From: Mycolicibacterium rhodesiae
GTDB lineage: Bacteria; Actinomycetota; Actinomycetes; Mycobacteriales; Mycobacteriaceae
Assembly: GCF_002086695.1 (NCBI RefSeq)
Contig: NZ_MVIH01000013.1
Location: 62,001-126,000, forward strand
Direction: 5' to 3'
DNA length: 64,000 bases
In this document: one piece after another, positions 8,604-19,300 of the stretch
Layout of the letters: every line of letters starts with the position of its first letter
How positions within the stretch are numbered: position 1 is the stretch's first letter
The notes under the pieces: model-generated
What the model saw: only the letters and a program-made list of their open reading frames with translations
Database searches by the model: none
What the model was told of the DNA's origin: nothing
Made by a program: the position numbers and the translations under genes

Positions 8604-9887
8604 ATGACTGCCGGCATCACGCCGTGGCCGTTGTCCGCGAAGTCGGCGTCGGCATTGGCCGGCACTGCGGCGGCGCTTCTGCAGGACCTCCACGACCAAC
8701 CGGACACCGACCCGACCGACGTCGCATACTCGTTGGCCGGCGACAGCGCGTCGTTTCGGCACCGCGCGGTGATCGTCGGAGCGGGCCGCGACCAACTGCT
8801 GGCCGGATTGCGGGCGATCGCGTCCGGCACGCCGTCACCGGGTGTCATAGCCGGACGAGCCACCCGCGCGGGTAGAACGACATTCGCCTTTCCCGGGCAG
8901 GGATCGCCGTGGGTGGGCATGGCGAGTGAACTACTGGCCACCGCCGGGGTCTTTGCCGATGAGATGAAGCGGTGCGACCAGGCGTTCGCGGAGTTCCTCG
9001 ACTGGTCACTGATCGGGACTCTGCGCGGCGAGCCCGGCGCACCGGGCCTGGACCGCGACGACGTCGCGCAGCCGACACTGTTCGCCGTGATGGTGTCCCT
9101 GGCGGCGCAGTGGCGTGCGCTGGGCATCGAACCCGACGCCGTCGTCGGGCATTCACAAGGCGAGGTCGCGGCGGCCTACGTGGCCGGCGCCCTTTCCCTG
9201 CGCGACGCCGCACGGGTGATATGCGCGCAGTGCGAGGCCATCACCGGCGTTGTGGGATCAGGCATCACGGTATCCATCCCCGAGCCCGTCGACCACGTCT
9301 GCGCGTTGATCGGAGCGTGGGACGGTTCCATCGCGATCGCCGAGCGCAACAGCCCTTCTTCCACGGTCGTTGCGGGAAGTGCGGTCGCCATCGCCGACCT
9401 GCTTGCCCGCTGCGAGCGGGAACACCTGCCGGTCACGCGAATCCCCCTCCCCTACGCCTCACATTCAGTCCACATGGACGAGGTACGCGAACGCCTGCGC
9501 GAGCAGCTCGCCGACGTGCGACCCAGACCCGCCCCCATCACCTTCATCTCGACAGTCACCGGAGCCGCCGCCGATGCGTCGGTACTCGACGGGGACTATT
9601 GGTTTGCCAACCTGCGCCAACCGGTGTTGTTCGAAGATGCCGTGCGCTGGGCATATGGGCGGGGCCACCGCACATTCATCGAATGCAGCCCGCACCAGAC
9701 GCTGTCCGCCGACATCGAGGAATCGTTGGATGACTGCGGTGACGACGTCACCGTGGTGGGCACGCTCCGTCGTGACGACGGCAGCTGGCGCCGTTTCCTG
9801 ATGTCGTTGGCGGAGAGCCACGTTCGCGGCACATCGCCCCACTGGACACGCGTGCTGGACGCCTGCGCCGGCCACCGACAGGGCTAG
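8604..9887 (+). CDS. Stand-alone polyketide synthase-type acyltransferase
   Basis: This 427-aa protein is a lone AT domain preceded by a short piece like the KS-AT linker; no KS, ACP or other PKS domain is present. The nucleophile is Ser184 in GHSQGE, FAFPGQGS marks the fold start, and the catalytic His287 lies in YASH, the motif associated with methylmalonyl-type specificity. However, the conserved Arg that binds the extender carboxylate (in ALRS of typical ATs) is Gln209 (ICAQC). This suggests a non-carboxylated acyl-CoA or another donor. The ATG at 8604 follows AGGGGG. The partner carrier protein is unknown. The stop shares CTAG with the convergent cyclase gene. Confidence 0.85.
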   Translation: MTAGITPWPLSAKSASALAGTAAALLQDLHDQPDTDPTDVAYSLAGDSASFRHRAVIVGAGRDQLLAGLRAIASGTPSPGVIAGRATRAGRTTFAFPGQGSPWVGMASELLATAGVFADEMKRCDQAFAEFLDWSLIGTLRGEPGAPGLDRDDVAQPTLFAVMVSLAAQWRALGIEPDAVVGHSQGEVAAAYVAGALSLRDAARVICAQCEAITGVVGSGITVSIPEPVDHVCALIGAWDGSIAIAERNSPSSTVVAGSAVAIADLLARCEREHLPVTRIPLPYASHSVHMDEVRERLREQLADVRPRPAPITFISTVTGAAADASVLDGDYWFANLRQPVLFEDAVRWAYGRGHRTFIECSPHQTLSADIEESLDDCGDDVTVVGTLRRDDGSWRRFLMSLAESHVRGTSPHWTRVLDACAGHRQG

Positions 9888-12800
9888 GCGATCGCCCAGG
9901 CGATGTGCCCCTCGAACCCCAGTGACTCCGCCGTTGCGCGATAGTCGCGCAGCAACTCCCGATATCTGCTGTCCTCGTCACGCGCCTTGGCCAAAAGCGT
10001 GCGCAGGCGAAGCGTCGTGATGTCGAGAATCGCCGAATCATGCTCGGAACGCATAGCATCCAATCCGTCGAGCATGTCCTGGGCTTCGACGAGGTCGCCG
10101 TCGGCGCGCCGCTCTGCAAGCGCCTCGACCAGAATCGCGACTCCGGCGATGATCCAGCCGAAACTGCTCTGCTCGTACAGGCTTGTCAGAGCGTCACGTA
10201 TCACCGATATTGCCGCGTCACGATCGCCGATTCTGGCCCGCTCACGGGCGGCGAACATCTCGGTGACCGGCACCAGCGACGGCACGCGAACCCGCAGCAT
10301 CGCGAGGGCCTCATCCATCAGTTCCAGGCCTCGATGCCGCTCGGACTCGCTCTCCCGGTACAACAGCGCGACCCCTAATCCGTACTCCGCGATGGTCACT
10401 GCGTTGTCGTTTCCGATGCGCTTGGCGGATTCCACCGCCCGTTGGCTTGCTTCGATCGCGCAGTCATCAGCCCGCAGGACCCCGTAACCGATCTCGACGC
10501 CGTACGTCCACGCCAGGACGAAACCGAGTGTCGCCGGATCGGTTGTCTGCGCCATGGTCGTCGCGTCACGCAGGTCGTCGCGCCAGCCCTTCTGCCCCTG
10601 CCACCACCGCGAAATTCCGCGGAAGGCTAACGCCGCCGACAGCGGGGATGCGAAGCCGAATCCGGCACCCACAGTCGGATCGTCCGCGGCCAGGTCGATG
10701 ACTCGCTGCGTCCACCGTGAGATCTTGGCGAAATCAGCCTGGTTGAACCAGGTGGCGAAAGCGGGAAACGACAACCCGACAGTCAAGTTCGGATCACCGA
10801 TGGAGTCCAACAGGTCCATCTGCTCGGACGCCAGCACCGCCGCATCGGGGGCCCGATTGACGTAAAGGTACTCGGTGACCTGCCCGGTCATACCGATCGC
10901 AAGCGACACGCTGTCACCGGCAGCGGCGCATAGCTCCCGTAGTTCGGCGAATCGGCCGCTACTCTCGGTGATCGCGCTGGCATGAAAATCACTGGCGCAC
11001 AGCATTGTCCGCGGAGCGATTCGCATCGACAATCTGCCGGTGGCGTCGTCGGGCAGTTCGTCGGCGATCACGCGTGCCTTCTCCCAATTCAATCGGGCCG
11101 CATAGATGTCGCGACTCGCCGACCAGGCACCGGCCCGCATATGCCAGGCGTAGGCGGCCTGAAGATCACCTGCCGCATAGAGATGTTCGGCGACAAGCAC
11201 CGCATTCTCGTCCGCCAGGTCGGGGGCGAGCTGCTCGATGGCACCTGCAAGCCGCCGATGCCACCGGGCGCGATCGGACTTCAGCTGAGATTCATAGGCG
11301 ACCGCCTGGATCAGCGGATGACGGAACGCATACTCCGCGGTGGGCGTGAACCGGATCTGATCGACCAGTTCGACCCGAAGTAGTTCATCCATCGTCGTTT
11401 CCACGTCGAGCGTGGCGAGCAACTCGGCGCCGAAGTGCGCACCGATCACCGCCGCGGCGTGCAGAGTTCGCTTCGCGGCGTCGCCGAGCCGGTCGATGCG
11501 CGCGCTGATGGCGGCCTGCACCGTCACCGGAACGCTGAGTTCGGTGACATCCGCCCGGCAGGTGAAATGTCCGTGAGAACCCGTAAGCACACCGCGCTGC
11601 GCCAGCTCGCGGACCATCTCCTCGGCGAAGAACGGGTTGCCTGCCGCTCGATCACCGATCACCCCGACCAGGTCCTGCACCGACGCGTCTGCGCCCAGCA
11701 ACTCGGTCAACAGGGTCGCGGTGTCCGAGTCGCCCAGTGGACCCAGCGAAACCGTCTGTGCCGACGCCATTCCCGCCAGCGAACCGACATACTCGGGGCG
11801 GAAGGTGATCAGCACCATGGCGGGTGTTCGGGGAACCACGGCGAGGAAGTCGGTCAGCATCGACTCACTGACCGCATCCATCCAGTGGACGTCTTCAACG
11901 ATCAGGAGCGCGGGCGCAACCCGTGCCAACGACACTGTGTTGACCAGTGCGGTCAGCCGTCGCCGCCGCGCATCCGGATCGATTCGCGGCAACGGCACAT
12001 CGCTGTCCGCCACCCCGAGTAGGTCGTTCAGTAGCAGGAGATCCTGCGGATCGGCTCCGGGGATCAGGCTGCGCAACCGCTGCCGGGCAGCATCGGGGTC
12101 CAGCCCGACCACGCCGGTCACCGCGCGCAACAGCCGGCTCACCGCGTAGAAGGGCATTTCGGCGGTGTGCGAGCCGCACAACGTCCAGACCACCTCGATT
12201 CCGCGGTCTGCCGCCATCGCCGCGGTCTCGCGGGCTACCCGGGACTTACCGATGCCCGGTGGCCCCACCAGCCGCACCACACCGCCGCGACCGTCGATGG
12301 CGCGTTCGGCAATGGCGTCCAAGACCGCCATCTCCCACCGCCGGCCCACCAAAGTTGCCTCGGCTCGGTCAACCGGTCGATCACCCAGAAGCACGTTCAC
12401 CAATCGGTACGCACGGACGGGCCGGTCGGCGCCCTTGATGCGGACCCATTCCGGATCTGCAAGCGTCGCAGCGTTTTCGACAAGCCGCGCTGTGGACTCC
12501 GACACCATCACCGCACCCACCGGCGCCGTCGACTCCATCCGCTGTGCCAGCCCCACCGTCTCACCGGTGGCGCGGTAGCCGAGCGCTCCCGAACCTATCT
12601 CGCCGGCAATCACGCGCCCGGAGTTCAGACCCACCCGGACGTCGATCTCGATGCCGTCACGTTGCTTCACCGCTGCCGCGAGCCGGGACATCTCATCCTG
12701 GATGTCGAGGCCTGCCAGGCAGGCGCGAAAAGCGTGATCCTCCAGTGCTGTCGGCGCGCCGAACAGTGCCATGATCCCGTCGCCGTTGTACTCCACCGAC

Positions 12801-13045
12801 CCGCCATACCGGCGCGCCACCGCAGCCGAGCGCTCCACCAGGTCGGTCATCACCTCGCGCAACCGCTCCAGATCCAGCGCCGCGGCAAGATCCATCGAGC
12901 GCGCGACATCGGCAAACAACACGGTCACCTGCTTGTATTCGGCGGCATCCCCCGGCCCTGCGGTCGGAGCCCCGCATTGGTCGCAGAACCTGGCCTTGCC
13001 GCGCAGCACGCGGCCGCAGGACCCGCACGCCGTATCGGCCGTCAT
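9884..13045 (-). CDS. Zinc ribbon - class III cyclase homology - ATPase - TPR-like regulator (copy B)
   Basis: This is a 1053-aa protein. A zinc ribbon (Cys7, Cys10, Cys21, Cys24) is followed by a class III nucleotide cyclase homology domain (about 37-215), then an AAA/STAND ATPase with Walker A VGPPGIGKSR and Walker B LLIVEDVHWMD, then a long helical TPR-like C-terminus. The cyclase metal Asp residues are kept (Asp46 in FADV, Asp89 in NGDG). The Lys position that selects adenine is Glu85, and the transition-state Asn is Gly165 (GETVGLAQRM). Cyclase activity is therefore doubtful. The gene is a tandem paralogue of the next one and overlaps its stop (ATGA), forming an operon. The role is probably signal-dependent regulation. 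Confidence 0.88.
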   Translation of the reverse strand: MTADTACGSCGRVLRGKARFCDQCGAPTAGPGDAAEYKQVTVLFADVARSMDLAAALDLERLREVMTDLVERSAAVARRYGGSVEYNGDGIMALFGAPTALEDHAFRACLAGLDIQDEMSRLAAAVKQRDGIEIDVRVGLNSGRVIAGEIGSGALGYRATGETVGLAQRMESTAPVGAVMVSESTARLVENAATLADPEWVRIKGADRPVRAYRLVNVLLGDRPVDRAEATLVGRRWEMAVLDAIAERAIDGRGGVVRLVGPPGIGKSRVARETAAMAADRGIEVVWTLCGSHTAEMPFYAVSRLLRAVTGVVGLDPDAARQRLRSLIPGADPQDLLLLNDLLGVADSDVPLPRIDPDARRRRLTALVNTVSLARVAPALLIVEDVHWMDAVSESMLTDFLAVVPRTPAMVLITFRPEYVGSLAGMASAQTVSLGPLGDSDTATLLTELLGADASVQDLVGVIGDRAAGNPFFAEEMVRELAQRGVLTGSHGHFTCRADVTELSVPVTVQAAISARIDRLGDAAKRTLHAAAVIGAHFGAELLATLDVETTMDELLRVELVDQIRFTPTAEYAFRHPLIQAVAYESQLKSDRARWHRRLAGAIEQLAPDLADENAVLVAEHLYAAGDLQAAYAWHMRAGAWSASRDIYAARLNWEKARVIADELPDDATGRLSMRIAPRTMLCASDFHASAITESSGRFAELRELCAAAGDSVSLAIGMTGQVTEYLYVNRAPDAAVLASEQMDLLDSIGDPNLTVGLSFPAFATWFNQADFAKISRWTQRVIDLAADDPTVGAGFGFASPLSAALAFRGISRWWQGQKGWRDDLRDATTMAQTTDPATLGFVLAWTYGVEIGYGVLRADDCAIEASQRAVESAKRIGNDNAVTIAEYGLGVALLYRESESERHRGLELMDEALAMLRVRVPSLVPVTEMFAARERARIGDRDAAISVIRDALTSLYEQSSFGWIIAGVAILVEALAERRADGDLVEAQDMLDGLDAMRSEHDSAILDITTLRLRTLLAKARDEDSRYRELLRDYRATAESLGFEGHIAWAIA
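12778..12943. repeat. 166-bp near-identical block shared by the two cyclase-like genes (copy 1)
   Basis: This stretch matches 15906-16071 with 5 differences in 166 bases, including a fully identical run of more than 70 bases. Flanking sequence of the two genes diverges at once. It encodes the N-terminal cyclase segment from YKQVTVLFAD to EYNGDG. Confidence 0.9.
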
Positions 13046-16000
13046 CCGTCGAAATCCAGGGCTCGTGTCATCGCCCGATACCGTTCGGCGAGAACGCGAT
13101 ACGCGACATCGTCACCGCGGGACCGCGCCAGCAGCGCTCGCAGTCGCAGCTCGGTGACCGCGACCACCGCCGATCCGGTATCCCCCAGCCAGTTGGTCAA
13201 GAAGTCGATGGCCCGCTCGGCCTCGGCGAGATCGGCCGCGTCGCCCCCGTCGGCCAGCGCCTCGACCAGCGCGCGGACACCGAGCACGCCGAAGAAGGGC
13301 CTGCCGGCCCGATGTAGATCCGCCACGGCTTCTCGGATCACAGGTATGACGGCATCGCGCTCGCCTTGCCTGCATCGCTGTGCCGCGGAACAGAAGTCGG
13401 CAACCGGAATCAGGAATTCGATGGGCTCCCGCACCCACATGTCACGAACCCCGGCCATCAACTCCAGCCCGCGCCGGCGGCCTGCGGCGGATTCGCGGTC
13501 GAGCAACGCAACCGCCAGCGTCCACGTGGCGATACTGAGTGCCGGATTGCTCGAACCCTCGGCGGTCTGAACGGCGTCTTCGATCGTCGACAACGCCGCA
13601 TCGTCCGCGCGCAGAACGCCGAAAGCGATTTCGAGTCCGAAGGTCCACCCCACCACCATCGCCGACGTGGTCGGATCGCACTTCTGGGCAATCGCCCATG
13701 CGCGCGAGAGATCATCGCGCCAGCCGGGCAGGCCACGCCACCACGCGGCGACTCCGTGCCATGCCAGCGCCGCGGCCAGCGGCGACCCGAACCCCATCCC
13801 CGCACCCATGCTCGGGTCGTCTCCGGTCAGCTCGATGACCATCTCCGACCAGTGCAGGATCTCGTCGAACTCACCGGCGTCGAACCAGTTGTTGAACGCG
13901 ATCATTCCCAACGCGATCACGCTGGGATCGCCGAGCGACGCCATCGACCGCATCTGCTCCGACATCAGCCGCGATCCTTCGACGGAGCGGCCCGAATACA
14001 TCAGCTCGGTGGCCGGACCGGACATTCCGATCGCCAGCGAAACCTGATCTCCCGCTCGGGCACACAAGGTTCGAAGTTCGTCGATCCGGCCGCGGGTTTC
14101 TTCGATGGCTTGCCACCCCGAGGCGCACAGCATCGTGCGGGGGGCGATGCGCGCCGGAAGAACATCGGTGGCATCGTCGGGCAACTCGTCGGCGATGCGA
14201 CAGGCGCGCTCCCAACTGACCCGCGCGGCGGACACATCCCGGTTGCCCGACCAGGCACCGGCTCGCATGTGCCAGTCGTAAGCGGCCCGCAGATCTCCTG
14301 CGGCATACAAATGTTCGGCGATCTGGGCGGCGTTGTCTTCCAACGACTCCGGCGCTCGATGCTGGATGGCGGCGGCCAGGCGGCGATGCGACTCGGCGCG
14401 ATCCGACTTCAGCTGTGACTCATAGGCCACCGCCCGAACCAGCGGGTGGCGGAAGGCGTACTCGGCGACCGGTGTGAACCGAACCTGTTCGATCAGCTCC
14501 GCGTCGAGCAGTTCACCGAAATCCGGGTCGGCCCCGAGGGCCGCGAGCAGGTCCTCGCCGAATCGGTTACCGACGACCGACGCCGCGGTCAATGTGTGCT
14601 TGGCCGACACGCTCAGCCGATCGATGCGCGATTCCAGCGCGGCCTGCACCGTCACCGGGACGTCCAGCTCGGTAATGTCGGCGTCGCAGACGTAGCCGCC
14701 CGACTCACCGCGCAAAGCGCCGCGCTGAACCAGTTCACGCACCATCTCCTCGGCGAAGAACGGATTTCCCTGCGATCTGTCCGCGATGATCGCCGCCACC
14801 TCGTCCACCGAGGAGTCCGATCCGAGAAGCTCGGCCAGCAATGCTGCGGTATCCGAATCACTTAGTGGCGCAAGGGATATCGACTGGGCGCCGGACACCC
14901 GCGAGAGCTCTCCCCGATAATCCGGCCGGGCGGTGATCAGCACCATCAACGGCGTGCGCGGCACAACCGACAGAAACTCCGACACCATCGATTCGCTGAC
15001 CACGTCGATCCAATGCGCATCCTCGATGATCACCAACTCGGGCGTCATGCGCGCCAAGGACGCGGTGTTGATCATGGCGGTCAGCCGACGCCGCCGGGCG
15101 TCCGGATCAATCACGGGCAGCGGCACTTCCGGGTCTGCGACGCCGAGCAGCTCGTCGAGCAACAACAGGTCTTGCGGCCCGGCGGCGGGAAGCCGGTCCC
15201 GGAGTTTGGCCCGGGCTGAGGCATTGTCGAGTTCGGTCACCCCGATGACGGCGCGCAGCAATTGCGTCACGAGGTGGAAGGGCACGTCTCGGGAGTGCGA
15301 CTCGCAAAAGGTCCACACCACCTCGACGCCACGCAACGCGGCCAGCGCGGCGGCCTCCCGAGCCACCCGGGACTTACCGATGCCCGGAGGACCCATCACA
15401 CTCACGACACCACCGCGACCGTCGGTCGCGCGGTCCACCATGGCGCCCAGGGCGGCGAGTTCCCAACGCCGACCCACCAGACTCGCCTCGACACGGTCGG
15501 TCCTGGTGCCCCGCGCGCTGATCGACACCAGCCGGAATCCGTAGACCGGCGCACCGAAGCCCTTGACCATGACGGGCTCGGCCTCGGCCAGGACCGCCTG
15601 GTCTTCGACGAGCCGTGCAGTCGTCTCGGAGAGCATGACCTCGCCCGGGGGCGCCACCGACTCCATCCGCTGTGCGAAACCGACGGTCCCACCGGTGGCG
15701 GCGTAGCCCAGCGCGCCCGAACCGATCATCCCGGCGATCACCCGGCCGGAATTCAGCCCGACACGCAGCCGGAGGTCGAGCCCGTCGCGCTCCTTGACCA
15801 CCGCGGCCAGTCGCCGCGCCTCGTCCTGGATGTCCAGCGCGGCCATGCACGCCCGGACCGCGTGATCCTCCAACGAGAGCGGGGCACCGAAGATCGCCAT
15901 CACACCGTCGCCGTTGTACTCCACCGACCCGCCATACCGGCGCGCCACCGCAGCCGAGCGCTCCACCAGGTCGGTCATGACCTCGCGCAACCGCTCCAAA

Positions 16001-16176
16001 TCCAGCGCCGCGGCAAGATCCATCGACCGCGCGACATCGGCGAACAACACGGTCACCTGCTTGTACTCGGCATAGTCCGAGGCCGGCGTCAGGCGCTCAC
16101 CGCACGAGCCGCAAAACCGGGCCCCCGGCGAGGGCTCAGCCCCACACGACCGACAGATTGCGGTTGCCGACGTCAC
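13042..16176 (-). CDS. Zinc ribbon - class III cyclase homology - ATPase - TPR-like regulator (copy A)
   Basis: This 1044-aa paralogue of the following gene is first in the operon, with a GTG start preceded by a G-rich Shine-Dalgarno. The zinc ribbon uses Cys8, Cys11, Cys22 and Cys25. The cyclase homology domain keeps Asp47 and Asp90 as metal ligands but has Glu86 at the Lys position and Gly166 at the transition-state Asn (GGTVGFAQRM). The Walker A is MGPPGIGKSR and the Walker B LVIIEDAHWID. The helical C-terminus resembles TPR arrays. Two such proteins made together could form a heteromer. Known relatives include mycobacterial cyclase-ATPase fusions such as the Rv0386 type, but here the usual catalytic pair is missing. 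Confidence 0.88.
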   Translation of the reverse strand: MTSATAICRSCGAEPSPGARFCGSCGERLTPASDYAEYKQVTVLFADVARSMDLAAALDLERLREVMTDLVERSAAVARRYGGSVEYNGDGVMAIFGAPLSLEDHAVRACMAALDIQDEARRLAAVVKERDGLDLRLRVGLNSGRVIAGMIGSGALGYAATGGTVGFAQRMESVAPPGEVMLSETTARLVEDQAVLAEAEPVMVKGFGAPVYGFRLVSISARGTRTDRVEASLVGRRWELAALGAMVDRATDGRGGVVSVMGPPGIGKSRVAREAAALAALRGVEVVWTFCESHSRDVPFHLVTQLLRAVIGVTELDNASARAKLRDRLPAAGPQDLLLLDELLGVADPEVPLPVIDPDARRRRLTAMINTASLARMTPELVIIEDAHWIDVVSESMVSEFLSVVPRTPLMVLITARPDYRGELSRVSGAQSISLAPLSDSDTAALLAELLGSDSSVDEVAAIIADRSQGNPFFAEEMVRELVQRGALRGESGGYVCDADITELDVPVTVQAALESRIDRLSVSAKHTLTAASVVGNRFGEDLLAALGADPDFGELLDAELIEQVRFTPVAEYAFRHPLVRAVAYESQLKSDRAESHRRLAAAIQHRAPESLEDNAAQIAEHLYAAGDLRAAYDWHMRAGAWSGNRDVSAARVSWERACRIADELPDDATDVLPARIAPRTMLCASGWQAIEETRGRIDELRTLCARAGDQVSLAIGMSGPATELMYSGRSVEGSRLMSEQMRSMASLGDPSVIALGMIAFNNWFDAGEFDEILHWSEMVIELTGDDPSMGAGMGFGSPLAAALAWHGVAAWWRGLPGWRDDLSRAWAIAQKCDPTTSAMVVGWTFGLEIAFGVLRADDAALSTIEDAVQTAEGSSNPALSIATWTLAVALLDRESAAGRRRGLELMAGVRDMWVREPIEFLIPVADFCSAAQRCRQGERDAVIPVIREAVADLHRAGRPFFGVLGVRALVEALADGGDAADLAEAERAIDFLTNWLGDTGSAVVAVTELRLRALLARSRGDDVAYRVLAERYRAMTRALDFDG
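15906..16071. repeat. 166-bp near-identical block shared by the two cyclase-like genes (copy 2)
   Basis: This is the partner of 12778-12943: same orientation, same reading frame, 5 mismatches. The sharp boundaries point to gene conversion or strong local selection rather than general similarity. Confidence 0.9.
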
Positions 16177-16322
16177 TGCACCCCCCGAACGTCGCAGCCT
16201 CCCCCGATGGCTGCCCTCAGGCCATCAGTATGGCGCGCCGACGTTCGATGATCTACATATCCGTCAATTGGCGGCCGCGTCCACCACTTCGACCTGTCGG
16301 TACCCCCTGGCACCCTGGAGTC
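16177..16322. promoter_or_regulatory. Divergent intergenic region between cyclase-like operon and lhr, with inverted repeat
   Basis: CGAACGTCG (16186-16194) and CGACGTTCG (16239-16247) are exact reverse complements 44 bases apart. One arm sits just upstream of the GTG of copy A. On the lhr side CACCCT (16311-16316) stands 6 bases before the lhr GTG. The arms could bind a dimeric regulator. That role is inferred. Confidence 0.35.
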
Positions 16323-19300
16323 GTGAGTCCCCCCGATCCGATGAACCGGTTCAGCCCGCTGACGCGGCGATGGTTCACGGGCACATTCGCCGAGCCGACG
16401 GCCGCGCAGGCGCGGGCCTGGTCAGCGATCGCCGACGGGGACAACACCCTGGTCATCGCCCCGACGGGGTCGGGTAAGACGCTGGCCGCGTTTCTGTGGG
16501 CGATCGACCAGCTGGCCCACGAGCCGGAGGGGGCCGGCACCAGGGTGCTGTACGTCTCCCCGCTGAAGGCCCTGGCCGTCGACGTCGAACGAAACCTGCG
16601 CACCCCGCTGACCGGTATCACGCGTATCGCCGAGCGCGACGGGGTGCCGGCCCCGCAGATCAGCGTCGGTGTCCGCTCCGGCGATACGCCTCCCGCCCGC
16701 AGGCGCGAGCTGATCACCAAGCCTCCCGACATCCTGATCACCACCCCGGAATCGCTGTTCCTCATGCTGACCTCCGCGGCCCGGGAAACGCTGACCGGCA
16801 TCGAGACGGTGATCATCGACGAGGTGCACGCGGTGGCCGCCACCAAGCGCGGCGCGCATCTGGCGCTGTCGCTGGAGCGCCTCGATGCGCTGCTGCCGAA
16901 ACCGGCCCAGCGCATCGGGCTCTCGGCGACCGTCAGCCCGCCGGAGGAAGTCGCCCGGTTCCTCTCCGGCGCCAGGCCGACGACCATCGTCGCGCCACCG
17001 GCAACCAAGACGTTCGAGCTGACCGTTCAGGTGCCGGTGCCCGATATGGCCAACCTGGAGAACAACACCATCTGGCCCGATGTCGAGGCGCGCATCGTCG
17101 ATCTCATCGAGGCGCACAACTCGACCATCGTGTTCGCCAACTCACGCCGGCTCGCCGAGCGGCTCACGGCGCGCATCAACGAGATTCACGCCGAACGTTC
17201 CGGCGTCGAACTGGATGCGCCGCCCAACCGCCAGGTGCCCGGCGGACCACCGGCGCACATCATGGGCAGTGGTCAGACGTACGGCGCCGAGCCGCTGCTG
17301 GCCCGTGCCCACCACGGCTCGGTGTCCAAGGAGCAGCGCGCGGCTGTCGAGGACGACCTCAAGAGCGGACGGCTCAAGTCCGTGGTGGCGACATCGAGCC
17401 TGGAACTCGGAATCGACATGGGTGCCGTGGATTTGGTGATCCAGGTGGAAGCGCCGCCGTCGGTGGCCAGCGGATTGCAGCGCGTCGGACGGGCCGGGCA
17501 CCAGGTCGGGGAGATCTCCCGTGGTGTGCTGTTCCCCAAGCACCGAACCGACCTGATCGGCTGCGCCGTCAGCGTGCAGCGCATGCTCGCCGGACAGATC
17601 GAGACCATGCGGGTGCCCACCAATCCGCTCGACGTGCTGGCCCAGCACACCGTGGCGGCGTGCGCACTGGAGCCGGTCAGCGCCGACGAGTGGTTCGACG
17701 TCGTCCGGCGCAGTGCGCCGTTTGCGACACTGCCGCGCAGCGCTTTCGAGGCAACACTGGACCTGTTGTCCGGAAAGTATCCATCGACGGACTTCGCCGA
17801 GCTGCGACCCCGACTGATCTATGACCGCGACAACGGCACGCTGACCGCGCGGCCCGGCGCCCAGCGGCTGGCGGTCACCTCCGGGGGCGCCATCCCCGAC
17901 CGTGGCATGTTCACCGTGTATCTGGCCACCGACTCCGAGAAACCCTCGCGGGTCGGTGAACTCGACGAAGAGATGGTGTACGAGTCACGGCCCGGCGACG
18001 TCATCTCGCTGGGTGCCACCAGTTGGCGGATTACCGAGATCACCCACGACCGGGTGCTCGTCATCCCGGCGCCGGGACAGCCGGCGCGGTTACCATTCTG
18101 GCGCGGGGACGACGCGGGCCGGCCCGCCGAGCTCGGCCAGGCGATCGGCAAATTCACCGGCGAGCTGGCCGGAATGGGCCGAGATGATTTCGACAAACGT
18201 TGCAATGAACTGGGTTTCGCCGACTACGCCACCGACAACCTGTGGCAACTGCTCGACGATCAGCGCAATGCCACCGCAACGGTGCCCAGCGACACCACCC
18301 TGCTGGTCGAGCGGTTCCGCGACGAGCTCGGCGACTGGCGGGTGGTGCTGCACTCCCCCTACGGACTGAAGGTGCACGGTCCGCTGGCGCTCGCGGTCAG
18401 CCGTCGGCTGCTCGAGCGGTACGGCATCGACGAGAAACCCACCGCCTCCGACGACGGAATCGTCGTGCGGTTGCCGGACACCGAGGACGCCCCGCCCGGT
18501 GCCGACCTGTTCGTCTTCGCCCCGGACGAGATCGAGCCGTTGGTCACCACCGAGGTGGGCGGCTCGGCGCTGTTCGCCTCTCGGTTCCGGGAGTGCGCCG
18601 CACGCGCGCTGTTGCTGCCCCGGCGCCATCCCGGTAAGCGTTCGCCACTGTGGCATCAGCGGCAGCGGGCGGCCCAATTGCTGGATGTGGCACGCAAATA
18701 CCCCGACTTCCCGATCGTGTTGGAAGCGGTGCGCGAATGTCTGCAGGACGTCTATGACGTCCCGACGCTGACCGACCTGATGAGCCGCATCGCCCAGCGG
18801 CGGGTGCGGCTGGTGGAGGTCGAGACCCCGATGCCGTCACCGTTCGCGGCGTCGCTGATGTTCGGCTATGTCGGTGCGTTCATGTACGAGGGCGACAGCC
18901 CGCTGGCCGAGCGCCGCGCGGCCGCACTGTCCCTGGACAGCACGCTGCTGGCGGAGCTGCTCGGCCGGGTCGAACTTCGGGAGTTGCTCGACCCCGACGT
19001 CATTGCCGCGACATCGCGGCAACTGCAACATCTTTCCGAGGACCGCAAGGCTCGAGACGCCGAAGGCGTGGCGGACCTGCTGCGCCTCCTCGGCCCGCTG
19101 ACCGAGGACGAGATCGCCGAACGCTGCACCGTTGACGACGTCGGTGGTTGGCTGGATGGCCTGCATGCCTCTCGACGGGTGCTGCCGCTGTCATATGCCG
19201 GGCAGTCCTGGTGGGCGGGCATCGAAGACATCGGCCGGCTGCGCGATGCGGTCGGCGTCGCCGTGCCCGTCGGAGTGCCGACGAGTTTCACCGAGACGGT

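Noticed and set aside
16253..17008. 251-codon minus-strand frame inside the lhr start
   Set aside because: It is opposite the Lhr helicase motifs, composition-driven and without a family match.
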